Shown one piece after another: positions 6,611 through 15,497 of a stretch of 29,226 nt of DNA. The notes under the pieces are model-generated. The model saw only the letters and a list, made by a program, of their open reading frames with translations, searched no databases and was not told where the DNA came from. This DNA is from Ruminococcaceae bacterium UBA1730. Lineage in GTDB: Bacteria; Bacillota; Clostridia; Oscillospirales; Acutalibacteraceae. The stretch lies in NCBI GenBank assembly GCA_002315935.1, contig DCII01000052.1:1-29226 (forward strand), read 5' to 3'. How positions within the stretch are numbered: position 1 is the first letter of the stretch; each line of letters starts with the position of its first letter. The position numbers and the translations under genes were made by a program.

Positions 6611-8794
6611 TTATTCCATATCAATCTGTTGTCTTTTAACAAGGTCTGCAAAGAAGCCGTTTTTCTCAATAAGTGCATCATATGTTCCGTCCTCTATGAT
6701 TTTGCCCTTGTCAAGAACAATAATTCTGTCGCAATGGCGGATGGTCGAAAGTCTGTGAGCAATAACAATTCTTGTGCATTTCATTGAATCAAGAGACTCT
6801 GACACTATTTTCTGAGTGATATTGTCAAGAGCAGAGGTTGCTTCGTCAAACATCAGTATTTTCGGCTTCGGTGCAACTGCTCTTGCAATCATAAGCCTTT
6901 GCCTCTGACCGCCGGAAACGCCTCCACTGCCCTCCTGAAGCATGGTATTCATCTTCATGGGCATTGCACGAATATCATCAGCAATTCCCGCAGCTTCTGC
7001 CGCCTCCCACGCTCCCCGGAGCGTAAGTGTCGGAGCGGAAACGGCAATATTCTCAAAAATGCTTCCTCCGAAAACCTTGCAATCCTGCATAACGGTTCCT
7101 ATCTGTCTTCTGACCGAACCCATATCAAGCCTTCTGGTGTCTCTCTTATCATAGTAAACAGAGCCTTTATTTGGCATTTCAAATCCCAGAAGCAAACGCA
7201 TGAGCGTGGATTTGCCACAGCCGCTTTTTCCGACAATGGCAACATACTGCCTCGGAGAAATAGTCAGACTGACATCATTCAGGATATACGGGGAATCATC
7301 TTCATATCTGAATGAAACGTGCGAAAGCTCAATTCCGCCGGAAAGCGAAGAAACGGTTTCGAGATTATCCTTAAGCTCCGGTTCAGCTTCGAGCAAGGGC
7401 TTGACAAGCTGAACGCTCGGGAGAATTCCGGAAACTGTAATCGCAACCCCTGCAAGAGCCGTGAACGCACTCGAAAGATAAGCATATGAAGCGTTGAACG
7501 CATAATACTGCGAAACTGATACTCCGTTTTTTACTGCAATAAAATACATAACACCGACACCAATCAATGTGATGCTCGTTGTTATTATGTTGCTCATTTT
7601 GATGAAAACAGGGTTGTTATATGTATATTCCGATTCCTGCGAATACTGAGTTGCCCATTTTGCAAAAGCTCTGTTTTCGGCTCCTGAAAGTCGTATTTTC
7701 TGTATACCCGTAATAATGTTGTATACAAAGCCTCTTTCCTTTGCCGTAATTTCCATGAGCTTTCTGCTTCTTTTCTGCATTGCAAGTGCAGAAATAACGC
7801 TTATTGCAACTGTTGAAAGGCTGATTACCAAACTCGGCACAACAAGTGACGGTGCATATTTGAAAATCTGTGTAATATAGAGAAATGAGAAAATCGCCGT
7901 AACACTGCTTGAAAAAACCGAATTGACTATTGTATCACACAACGAAATAAGATAGCCGAGATATTCATTCAGCTCACCCGATGAATAATCCTTGAAGAAG
8001 GATGCAGGCAAGGAGAAAATTCTCATCATTGATGCGGCTCTGACACCGCTTTCAAATTTATCGCTTATCCGCTTTAATGAGCTGAATCGTATTGCCGTAA
8101 AAAGCAATCTGCTTAAGGTTGCAAAAACCATGAACATCGAAACGGCAAAAAGCAGTCTGTAGCTGCTGTTTTCAATTACCGGACCGATAAGAACCGAATT
8201 GAGCTTCGGAATAATGATTCCGACAAGTGTAACGCAGAGAGCCGCAATGCCGAAGGATAAATAATCCTTAACATTGAGCATCTCCGTCATATACATTATG
8301 ACATCCTTGAAGGTAAGCTTTCTCTGCGGAAAAGGCTTATAGAATGACAGAACCTTTTTCTCAATATTTTTCTCTGTTCTTGCCGTAACCTTGATGCTCT
8401 TTCCCGTTCTGTGGTCAAAATATCTGTATGCCCCGAATTTATCGGGAATGAGTGCCACAACATCTCCGTTATCCTTGAGCGTTGCGATAAACACTCCGTA
8501 GGCATCGTTCCGAAAGCCCTTTTCAAGCTCCGCCTCACGGTAAAGAACGCCAGAGGAAGAAAGCAGGAAATCAAGCTTATCACGAAGCTTGGTATATTTT
8601 GCGGGAATTTCTTTTTCTTTTATGTTGAAATACTTCAGCACATCCGAAACTGCACCGCTGACATCCGCACCCTCTGAAAAATAATCGCTTATTTTATGAC
8701 CGATTACCGATCTCGAAATATTCTCAAAGGAATCCGACAGAAGTTCCCGTTCTTTAGCCTTCCGTTCCTGAATCTGATTATCAAACCAACCCAC
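6611..8794 (-). CDS. NHLM-type ABC exporter without peptidase domain
   Basis: A 727-residue half-size ABC exporter of the second type in NHLM bacteriocin export systems (TIGR03797-like). About 160 soluble N-terminal residues replace the C39 peptidase of its partner; six predicted membrane helices follow (about 175-450). The ATPase domain has Walker A VGKSGCGKST (about 517-526), signature SGGQRQ (about 626), Walker B ILMFDEATSALD (about 644-655) and switch His in IAHRLST. It probably forms a heterodimer with the next exporter to secrete the processed peptide. It starts at GTG 8794, with AAGGGGGTG as ribosome binding site overlapping the stop of the upstream gene 12 bp away. This is the last gene of the RiPP operon. 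Confidence 0.88.
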   Translation of the reverse strand: MGWFDNQIQERKAKERELLSDSFENISRSVIGHKISDYFSEGADVSGAVSDVLKYFNIKEKEIPAKYTKLRDKLDFLLSSSGVLYREAELEKGFRNDAYGVFIATLKDNGDVVALIPDKFGAYRYFDHRTGKSIKVTARTEKNIEKKVLSFYKPFPQRKLTFKDVIMYMTEMLNVKDYLSFGIAALCVTLVGIIIPKLNSVLIGPVIENSSYRLLFAVSMFMVFATLSRLLFTAIRFSSLKRISDKFESGVRAASMMRIFSLPASFFKDYSSGELNEYLGYLISLCDTIVNSVFSSSVTAIFSFLYITQIFKYAPSLVVPSLVISLSTVAISVISALAMQKRSRKLMEITAKERGFVYNIITGIQKIRLSGAENRAFAKWATQYSQESEYTYNNPVFIKMSNIITTSITLIGVGVMYFIAVKNGVSVSQYYAFNASYAYLSSAFTALAGVAITVSGILPSVQLVKPLLEAEPELKDNLETVSSLSGGIELSHVSFRYEDDSPYILNDVSLTISPRQYVAIVGKSGCGKSTLMRLLLGFEMPNKGSVYYDKRDTRRLDMGSVRRQIGTVMQDCKVFGGSIFENIAVSAPTLTLRGAWEAAEAAGIADDIRAMPMKMNTMLQEGSGGVSGGQRQRLMIARAVAPKPKILMFDEATSALDNITQKIVSESLDSMKCTRIVIAHRLSTIRHCDRIIVLDKGKIIEDGTYDALIEKNGFFADLVKRQQIDME

Positions 8795-8806
8795 AAATAC
8801 ACCCCC

Positions 8807-10990
8807 TTAATCACTTGTAACAAGCTTGAGATATTCGCCGTCTTTGTTTTTCATAAGCTCCTCGTGAGTTCCTCTTTCAACCACTCTGCCCCTGTTGAGA
8901 ACAATTATTTCATCGCAGTCACGGATGGTGGAAAGACGGTGAGCAATGATAATGCAGGTTATTCCACGGTCGGTGATGGATTTGACAACCTCAAATTCGG
9001 TCTTTGCATCAAGTGCCGAGGTTGCTTCGTCAAGAATGCAGATAGTCGGATCCTGCGACAATGCACGGGCAATCTCAATTCTCTGCTTCTGACCGCCGGA
9101 TAAATCTCTTCCGCCCTCGCTCAGCTTATGATGATAGCCGCCGTCACGAGTCATAATATCATCATGAATCTGAGCATCCTTTGCGGCCATGATAACCTCG
9201 AAATCTTCTATCGTGGAATCCCACATTTTGATATTCTCTGAAATGGTGTCGTCAAAAAGAGCAACATCCTGATCAATAACGGCAACAGAGCCGGTAAAAA
9301 TGCTTCTGTCAATTTCTCTTATGGGAACGCCGTCAAATGTAATTGTTCCACTCTGAGGCGAATACAGACCGCTTATCAGCTTGGCAAGCGTGCTTTTTCC
9401 GCAGCCGCTCGGACCTACAAACGCAATTCTCTGACCGGGCTTGACCGACATAGAAAAATCAACAATCTGCGGAGCCTCGAGCTGAGAATAGCCGAAGGTA
9501 ACATTTTTCAGTTCAACCGCGCCGCTGAGCTTAGAGTATTCATCGCTTTTAGCACCGTCTTCAAAGCATTTGTCTTCGGGATAGCTCATAACATCGTTGA
9601 TTCTGTCCATCTGCGTAGTCATTTCCTGAGCGGACTGACCCGCCGAAATAAGCGACTCCGCAGGAGACATGAACGAAGTCAGGAAGCCCTGAAACGCCAT
9701 AACCATACCGACGGTAAACTCTTTTTTCAGAACGAGCATTACGCCGAGGCAAAGAACTGCAAGGTTAGCAATTGAAGAAATCATTGACGGAATAATTCCG
9801 AAAACAATATTTATTTTCGTATATCTGACCTTCTGATTATTTGCCGAAGCCTGAAAGCCCGCCCATCTTTCGAAGAATCCTCTTTCAGAGCCTGATGATT
9901 TAATCGTTTCAATCATGCTGATTCCCGAAACGGTTGCACCTACAAGCTTTGAATTATCTCTTTGGGCAACTCTTGTAACATTGACCTTTTTTGCCGAAAT
10001 AACAGTCGCAATTCCGATGTTAATCACGAACGCACCTATGCCGATGCACGACAAAAGAACGCTGTATCTGAACATAACGATAATATAAAAAATCATGATT
10101 ATCGTGTTGATTGCAAGCGGTGCAAGGGTGTTGACAAGAGTGTTTGCAATTCCGGCGTTGGTAATCTGCCTTTGGGCAATATCTCCGGGAATTCTCTGAG
10201 AAAAGAACTGCATGGGAAGTCTCAGAACCTTCCAAAGATAGCTCGTGCTGCCGACTGCCGCCATCTTGCCCTGAATGCGAACTGAATAAAGTCTTCCAAT
10301 CCACGAGATAACAATCGTCAGAATAATCAACGCCGAAAATCCGAACATAAACGGTTTCAACCATTCGGGGTTCTCCTTCGTCAGAAGTCTGTCGATGAAA
10401 ACCCTGCTGAAAACAGGCTTGATAATTTCAAGAATACCCGTTATTGTGGTGGTAAGGATAACGAAAGCAACTGCACTTCCCGTTCCTTTAAGGCGTTCCT
10501 TGACATATTCCGCAACGGATTTTTTCTTTCCTTCCGGAGAATATGCTTCTGTCGGTTCAAAGGTCATGTAGACACCCGTGAACATCTCGTCAAATATTTC
10601 CCAGTCAACCGTAACCCTTCCACGGGCAGGGTCATTTATTATCGCTTTTTTGCCCTTGAAGCCGCAAAGCACAACGAAATGATTGAAGCCCCAATGAATA
10701 ATGCAGGGATACGGACCGCCGTCTGTAAGCAAATCCTCCGCTTCTGCTCTCCATGCCTGTGCCTTCATGCCGTATTTTCTTGCGGCAATGAGAATATTTT
10801 TGGCATTGGAACCGTTTTTTGAAACTCCGCAGTCTGTTCTGACCTGCTCAAGCGGGAGGAACATCTTATAATGATGCATTATCATGCAGAGAGAAGCCGC
10901 TCCGCATTCAACCATTTCAAGCTGAATAACAACCGGAACCTTTGCGACTCCCTTTTTAATCGGTTTGGGAACCTGATTTATTTTTTTCAC
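8807..10990 (-). CDS. NHLM-type C39 peptidase/ABC bacteriocin exporter
   Basis: A 727-residue bifunctional leader peptidase and exporter (TIGR03796-like, LanT type). The N-terminal C39 domain has oxyanion Gln23 and catalytic Cys29 in QLEMVECGAA, His104 in WGFNHFVV and Asp120 in INDPARG, so it should be active and cut leaders after a double glycine. Six membrane helices follow at about 165-460. The ATPase domain has Walker A VGPSGCGKST (about 526-535), signature DLSGGQKQR, Walker B ICILDEATSALD and the IAHRLST switch. The start is GTG at 10990 with AAGGGGA upstream. An LDNVTGGV leader site in the first candidate precursor of the same operon matches this activity. Confidence 0.93.
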   Translation of the reverse strand: MKKINQVPKPIKKGVAKVPVVIQLEMVECGAASLCMIMHHYKMFLPLEQVRTDCGVSKNGSNAKNILIAARKYGMKAQAWRAEAEDLLTDGGPYPCIIHWGFNHFVVLCGFKGKKAIINDPARGRVTVDWEIFDEMFTGVYMTFEPTEAYSPEGKKKSVAEYVKERLKGTGSAVAFVILTTTITGILEIIKPVFSRVFIDRLLTKENPEWLKPFMFGFSALIILTIVISWIGRLYSVRIQGKMAAVGSTSYLWKVLRLPMQFFSQRIPGDIAQRQITNAGIANTLVNTLAPLAINTIIMIFYIIVMFRYSVLLSCIGIGAFVINIGIATVISAKKVNVTRVAQRDNSKLVGATVSGISMIETIKSSGSERGFFERWAGFQASANNQKVRYTKINIVFGIIPSMISSIANLAVLCLGVMLVLKKEFTVGMVMAFQGFLTSFMSPAESLISAGQSAQEMTTQMDRINDVMSYPEDKCFEDGAKSDEYSKLSGAVELKNVTFGYSQLEAPQIVDFSMSVKPGQRIAFVGPSGCGKSTLAKLISGLYSPQSGTITFDGVPIREIDRSIFTGSVAVIDQDVALFDDTISENIKMWDSTIEDFEVIMAAKDAQIHDDIMTRDGGYHHKLSEGGRDLSGGQKQRIEIARALSQDPTICILDEATSALDAKTEFEVVKSITDRGITCIIIAHRLSTIRDCDEIIVLNRGRVVERGTHEELMKNKDGEYLKLVTSD

Positions 10991-11005
10991 TGCTCTATCC
11001 CCTTA

Positions 11006-11488
11006 TCAATCAAGAAGTAATGAAATCGGCTGAAGGCTGTCGGTTACAACAAAAGCCTCGTAAACGCCTTCCTTCAATGTATCCTTCATTTCAACAGAGC
11101 AAATCATATCTCCGCTTTTGAATTCACCTGCAAGGCTGAGATAAACATCGGTGTCATCCGAAACGGTTTTCGGTTCGGAAACATTTTTGGTGAAGGCATA
11201 ATCTTTACCGTCAACGGTAACCTGACCGATTGGAAGCACCTGCTTTAGGTCGTCATATTTAACAACGCAGACACATTGACCGTTTTCGCTGACTACCGCA
11301 ACCTTTGTTTTCGTTTCAATTCTGCCGAATATTCCCCAAATGATAACGCCTACAAGCAGAACTGCGACAGCCGCAAGAAAGAACCATACTCCCGGTGAAG
11401 TGACCTTCAGATAATTGTGAAGCTCCTCCGGAGACTCAATTGCCTCAACGCTTTTCTTTCTGAAAAGCTCATTGTTTTCTTCTGCCAT
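11006..11488 (-). CDS. short NHLM-type HlyD-like secretion accessory protein
   Basis: A 160-residue protein with a cytoplasmic start containing FRKKSVEAIESPEELHNYLKVTSPGVW, broken as FRKKSVEAIESPEEL and NYLKVTSPGVW, which resembles the N-terminus of NHLM secretion proteins (TIGR03794). One membrane helix (about 43-64) and a small external beta-rich domain follow. Family members and other HlyD adaptors are usually longer, with coiled-coil and lipoyl parts; this one has no coiled coil. In a one-membrane cell it need not bridge an envelope and may hold the exporters or the peptide. I chose ATG 11488 because AAGGAGG lies seven bases upstream; a start 27 bases earlier lacks one. The 23-bp gap to the synthetase gene fits one operon. 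Confidence 0.75.
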   Translation of the reverse strand: MAEENNELFRKKSVEAIESPEELHNYLKVTSPGVWFFLAAVAVLLVGVIIWGIFGRIETKTKVAVVSENGQCVCVVKYDDLKQVLPIGQVTVDGKDYAFTKNVSEPKTVSDDTDVYLSLAGEFKSGDMICSVEMKDTLKEGVYEAFVVTDSLQPISLLLD

Positions 11489-11511
11489 AAATATCCTCCT
11501 TGAATTTTTTA

Positions 11512-13641
11512 TCAAATCAGCATTTCGCCTGCCTGCGAAAAGCCACGCATCGCACTTGCATAACCGACTCCGGCAACGCCCTGCATGAGCGTGGGATTAA
11601 GCTCCGCAGTTTTAAACGCACGAACAAACCTTGCTGACTGTGCATTTATTGCACTGTTGAGATTATCCTTTACCTTCACTCCGAGATACGAAGCACAGAC
11701 CGCAAAAGACGATTCTCCGCAGCAAAGGGTTGCTCTTTTATAATTCTGCTCTTTTTGCAGGAATTCTTTGACTCTTTCAATATCCTTGTTGCATATATCG
11801 GCTATTTTTCCGTTTTCGGTGTAGCTCAGCATTTTCTTTCTTGCCATACCGATTCCGGGAGCACCTGAGCAATATCCCTTCATGAAGCCGTAAACCTCGC
11901 TGTCTCTGAGGTCACGCCAGTTGCATTTTTCTTTATCGTAATATTGATTTTCTTCGTTAAGAAGCTTCAATATCTGATTATCGAATTCATCGGATTTCAT
12001 AACATAGCCGAGGGCGGCAAGCGAAAGGGCAACTCCGCTTTTTCCGTGACCCGTTCCGCAAAGCATAACATCCGCATCTGCGTAGACAGGAGCAATAGCC
12101 CTCGCAATCGGGAGAGCGATTTTTTCGGGGAGCTTCGGAAGCTGAAGACAAAGCCCGCCCGCCCCTGAAAGAACATCATATCTGCCGATATTCACAGCAG
12201 AAGCATCAATCTTTTCCGCAATCTTCACCGCAAGCGAATACGCTTCTTCAATTCCCGTCAAATCGTGAATATGAACAAGCCCCGAAATAATTCCGCCTAT
12301 TCCGTCCGAAAGACTGCATGAGCTGTCTGAAATGCTTATCCTTCTTGCCGAGCGGAAAACATTTTCCAATTCCGCAATATGATATTTTATAATCGGAATA
12401 AGTGCTTCATCCTTTGATTTGCGATATAATGCAGCGTAACAGCAGAGTATTCCGGTTATTCCGTTATATAGACCGTAGCCGACGCTCCGAAAGAAAAACA
12501 GTCCGTCATTCGTATGAGAAAGATAGATGAAGGAAGACGGATAGTCAGGCACAAAGCATCTGTCAAGCTCTTTCATGGTTTTCTTTATCAGGTCGGTGCA
12601 TTCATCTTCCCTGATTTCGGATATTGGCATTTTCAGAGCATATGCAAGCTCAATTATTTTTGCCTGAGTGATTTTATCCTTTTCGCTTAAGCTTTTGAGC
12701 TTGTTCAGAGCAGTTTCAACGGGAGAGGTTTCGAAGAACTCTTCCATTGCAATTTCTTTTCCGGAATAAAGAGCCGTTCCGTTTCCTTTGACATGAAAAA
12801 TCGGAATATCGTTTGCCAGCACAGCTTTTATTTCGCTGTTCAGAATTTTTCTTGCCTTGTTGATTCTATCCTTGTCAATATCCTTGAGATAAGCTCTTGA
12901 GAGCAGAGACGAAGCGGTTTCTTCTCTGCTTTCGCTTTTTTCGATTTTCGAAATGATATAATAATAAACATCGGTCGGTCTGATAAGAACTCTGAATGAG
13001 CATTCCGAAAAATACTTTATCAGCTCTCCGATTTCTTTTTTTCTCGGGAGCGAAAAATCATAAGCATAATTGAAGCCGTTCAATATTTCATCGGCAAACC
13101 GGAACATCTCGATTTTTTCGTTTTCAACAAAGGGATTGTTTCTGCAATTCTCCTTTTCGCCTGTGCCGCCGCTTTTATCAATTCCGTTATACAGGCTCGG
13201 CAGCAGGTGGCTTTTCAGAACTGTTGAAGAATATTCCGTCTGCTTTCTTTTTTCTTTTGCAGTGAGCAGGGTTTCGAGGTCAACAATAACGGGGTATTCT
13301 CCGTTTGCAACTATGTTTTCGCAATGCAAATCATTTGAGCCTAAAAGATAAGTGAAGAAAATCAAAATTCCCAAGCGGAAATAATATTTTTTTATTCCTT
13401 CCTTATCGGTCGGAGCATTCTCAACTATCTTCTCTTTGTGGTATTCTTCATTCTCTTCGAGAATTTCCGCAACCCTTGTAAATTCGCAGAAGCCCAAATC
13501 AATCAAGCCGTTAAGAAATAATGCCCAAACGCGTTCCGTAAGGGCATTCCGATATTTTATGATATATTTTTTCCCGTTCTCGTCAATCAATTCGGTGCAT
13601 TTGCCGTTATGGCTGTCACCCAATTTAATTTTACCGTTCAT
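11512..13641 (-). CDS. N-terminally short class II lanthipeptide synthetase (LanM-like)
   Basis: A 709-residue synthetase that should phosphorylate and eliminate Ser/Thr in a precursor peptide, then add Cys to form lanthionines. The dehydratase part (about 1-330) aligns by spacing with CylM: Asp9/His11 in GDSHN, Lys29, Asp104/His106/Asn109 in DLHCEN, Asp121 in DLET, Arg217 and Thr223 in RVLIRPT. The LanC-like cyclase (about 370-709) has HGKSGVA, YCSGAPGIG and LCCGESS; Cys591, Cys640 and Cys641 are the predicted zinc ligands, the three-Cys type of ProcM. LanM proteins usually have about 900-1000 residues; this one lacks about 240 before GDSHN. Its ATG overlaps the radical SAM stop (ATGA), so translation is probably coupled and the short start looks genuine. 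Confidence 0.88.
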   Translation of the reverse strand: MNGKIKLGDSHNGKCTELIDENGKKYIIKYRNALTERVWALFLNGLIDLGFCEFTRVAEILEENEEYHKEKIVENAPTDKEGIKKYYFRLGILIFFTYLLGSNDLHCENIVANGEYPVIVDLETLLTAKEKRKQTEYSSTVLKSHLLPSLYNGIDKSGGTGEKENCRNNPFVENEKIEMFRFADEILNGFNYAYDFSLPRKKEIGELIKYFSECSFRVLIRPTDVYYYIISKIEKSESREETASSLLSRAYLKDIDKDRINKARKILNSEIKAVLANDIPIFHVKGNGTALYSGKEIAMEEFFETSPVETALNKLKSLSEKDKITQAKIIELAYALKMPISEIREDECTDLIKKTMKELDRCFVPDYPSSFIYLSHTNDGLFFFRSVGYGLYNGITGILCCYAALYRKSKDEALIPIIKYHIAELENVFRSARRISISDSSCSLSDGIGGIISGLVHIHDLTGIEEAYSLAVKIAEKIDASAVNIGRYDVLSGAGGLCLQLPKLPEKIALPIARAIAPVYADADVMLCGTGHGKSGVALSLAALGYVMKSDEFDNQILKLLNEENQYYDKEKCNWRDLRDSEVYGFMKGYCSGAPGIGMARKKMLSYTENGKIADICNKDIERVKEFLQKEQNYKRATLCCGESSFAVCASYLGVKVKDNLNSAINAQSARFVRAFKTAELNPTLMQGVAGVGYASAMRGFSQAGEMLI

Positions 13642-14801
13642 ATGATTTTTTCCATTTCGGGCAGAATATACCCGTTTTCATTGAAGAAATCTTCGATATA
13701 TTTAGCTCTTTCGGGATAAAGCTTTTTATAGCAGAGCCTCGGCGAAGGCTTGCCGAATTCCTTTGTGTCATTATAATGAACCGCAATACAATGACGACAT
13801 TTCATCTTATGAATGCAGTTGGTGCATTCGGTCAGAGTTTTAACCTCATCACATTTTGCAACAAGCTCACTCCAGCAATCGCTGATTTTTCTGCCGTCCG
13901 TTTCAATTTTTATTGCTTCAAAATTCACGCATGGCTGCATGATACCGTTATAAAGAAAATCACATGAAGTTCTTCCTGCACCACAAGGAACGCCCTTTTC
14001 AATTATCGGCAGATTAGTTTCGGGAACGATGCGTTCTCTTTTTATTCTCTCATCAAAACCTTCCTTGAAAAAGCTGAACTCAAACACTTCATCTGCCGAA
14101 GAAAGATATTTCTCTCTATCCACGGTATTTTCTTCAACAACCTCTGTATTGCAGCGGCGGAAATTGACCAAATCCATGGTATGCTGAAAATGAGCACCGA
14201 TTTCTTTCGCATATTTGCCTATCGAAACCATATCGTCAATATTATCGGGGTTGGCGGTGAACTGAACTATAAGATTAATTCCTCTGTCCGCAATTCTCTT
14301 CAGATTTTTCCTGACAATTTCATAATATGCACCGTTTCCGCAGACCTTCTCATATGTTTCGGGACTTGCACCATACATCGTTGCAAAAATTCCGCTCGGC
14401 GGACATTCAACCAGCATATCAAATATTTCGTCCGTAAGCATGGAGCAATTCGTAAGCAGAGAAATACCGAATCTTTTTTCATAAGCATAACGGTAAACCT
14501 TTGAAAAATCAGGATAGAGCATACATTCTCCGCCCGTAAAGGTCAAAGATGAAGTGCCAATTTCGGAAAGCTCATCAATAATTCTCTTCCATTCCTCAAA
14601 GGAACGGATATGCTCTCCGCATTCCGCTATTTCTGCCTTAGTCTTTCTCGCATAGCAGAACGGGCAGGTAAAATTGCAGACGGGGCTAAGCTCTATCGTG
14701 GCGGAGCAAAGATCCCTTTTTTTCCTTGCGGCATTTGAAATAAAGCTCCTGTATACACTGATTTTATCATCGGAATTTTTCACCAAATCGTAAAGTGACA
14801 T
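13638..14801 (-). CDS. radical SAM/SPASM peptide maturase
   Basis: A 387-residue radical SAM enzyme. Cys42, Cys46 and Cys49 in CNFTCPFC bind the SAM-cleaving iron-sulfur cluster, and FTGGE (88-92) is the SAM-binding glycine motif. The C-terminus is a full SPASM domain binding auxiliary clusters: Cys280 with Gly286 and Cys291, then Cys326-x2-Cys329-x5-Cys335-x2-Cys338, and Cys357. SPASM enzymes next to PqqD-like proteins modify RiPP precursors, for example making thioether or carbon-carbon crosslinks; which one here cannot be read. The gene starts two bases after the PqqD-like gene and overlaps the LanM start by four bases, so all three should be made together. Confidence 0.9.
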   Translation of the reverse strand: MSLYDLVKNSDDKISVYRSFISNAARKKRDLCSATIELSPVCNFTCPFCYARKTKAEIAECGEHIRSFEEWKRIIDELSEIGTSSLTFTGGECMLYPDFSKVYRYAYEKRFGISLLTNCSMLTDEIFDMLVECPPSGIFATMYGASPETYEKVCGNGAYYEIVRKNLKRIADRGINLIVQFTANPDNIDDMVSIGKYAKEIGAHFQHTMDLVNFRRCNTEVVEENTVDREKYLSSADEVFEFSFFKEGFDERIKRERIVPETNLPIIEKGVPCGAGRTSCDFLYNGIMQPCVNFEAIKIETDGRKISDCWSELVAKCDEVKTLTECTNCIHKMKCRHCIAVHYNDTKEFGKPSPRLCYKKLYPERAKYIEDFFNENGYILPEMEKII

Positions 14802-14803
14802 TT

Positions 14804-15085
14804 TTATTCCCCCACGACAGCGACTATTCCGTCGCCCAACATCTTATTGATGAACGCCTGAACATCGGTCAACGCCTGTAACTTATCCACTCCGTATTTT
14901 CCAGCCAGAACCTCTGCCAGCTCCTCGGGCGATTTTTCGCTCTGAAGCTCGTTAAAAAGAAGAATAGCGGTTTCATTCATTACAACGATTGCATTGAAAT
15001 CAATGGCAGTCGTTCCGCTTGCCATGAGGACCTTTTCTCCGGCGATGTCCTTGAGATAAAAATTTTTATTCGCAATATATTTCAT
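14804..15085 (-). CDS. PqqD-like RiPP recognition element protein
   Basis: A 93-residue stand-alone PqqD-fold protein. The pattern VMNETAILLFNELQ followed by SPEELAEVLAGKYGVD and a final helix/strand (DVQAFINKMLGDGIV) is the usual RiPP recognition element profile: three strands, then helices. Such proteins bind the leader peptide and bring it to the modifying enzyme. It lies directly before the radical SAM gene (2-bp gap), the normal partner of PqqD proteins. It may also serve the adjacent LanM, which lacks its N-terminal region; that is inference. AAGGAA about 10 bases upstream is the likely ribosome binding site. Confidence 0.85.
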   Translation of the reverse strand: MKYIANKNFYLKDIAGEKVLMASGTTAIDFNAIVVMNETAILLFNELQSEKSPEELAEVLAGKYGVDKLQALTDVQAFINKMLGDGIVAVVGE

Positions 15086-15146
15086 TTCATTTATTCCTTA
15101 AATAAATTTTCAAGACTCCATCTCAAAATTACGCAAAAAGCTTTTA

Positions 15147-15210
15147 ATAAAAAATATGGCAGGAAGGTACAATGCACCCTTCAGTGATAAAAGGAGCAAA
15201 CCTTTCCTGC
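15147..15210 (-). terminator. attenuator-like hairpin between precursor and enzyme genes
   Basis: On the minus strand GCAGGAAAGG (15210-15201) pairs with CCTTCCTGC (15167-15159) around a loop that can itself pair (CCTT with AAGG), followed by a run read as CATATTTTTTATT. It resembles an intrinsic terminator placed after the precursor genes and before the maturation genes. Partial readthrough would give much precursor and little enzyme, as in many bacteriocin operons. No separate promoter for the enzyme genes is evident downstream. Confidence 0.7.
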
Positions 15211-15245
15211 ATATTAATGTTTCTCTATTTAAGAATTAAAACACC

Positions 15246-15473
15246 TTATAATGTGGGCTTATCGCCGTTATAGCACTGATAAATAGTCTCCGGATACAAT
15301 TCAGCAAAAGTTTCAGTTACATCCTTAAGGAATGTATCTTCACATTTGGTTCCTACTCCTCCAGCGGCATCAACATACCGAGACGTTGTAGTCGAACGCA
15401 TATAGCAACCATAGGTTTTATACACATCTTCAACCTTGGTTGAGATTTTTTCATAGTCAGGTGCCTGATACAT
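15246..15473 (-). CDS. candidate RiPP precursor peptide 2 (75 aa)
   Basis: A 75-residue peptide starting MYQAPDYEKI, with an excellent ribosome binding site (TTTGGAGG, seven bases before the ATG). It has three Cys (23, 44, 67) and many Ser/Thr, including the run STTTS at 27-31. A double glycine followed by Val (DAAGGVG, residues 35-41) could be a C39 cleavage site; cutting after Gly39 would give a 36-residue core with Cys44 and Cys67. Cys23 beside STTTS could instead belong to a modified core if cleavage occurs elsewhere. It lies 24 bp after precursor 1 and before the attenuator hairpin. I recognise no family; the precursor role rests on size, position and composition. Confidence 0.72.
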   Translation of the reverse strand: MYQAPDYEKISTKVEDVYKTYGCYMRSTTTSRYVDAAGGVGTKCEDTFLKDVTETFAELYPETIYQCYNGDKPTL

Positions 15474-15497
15474 TTTTTTACCTCCAAAAACAATTTA

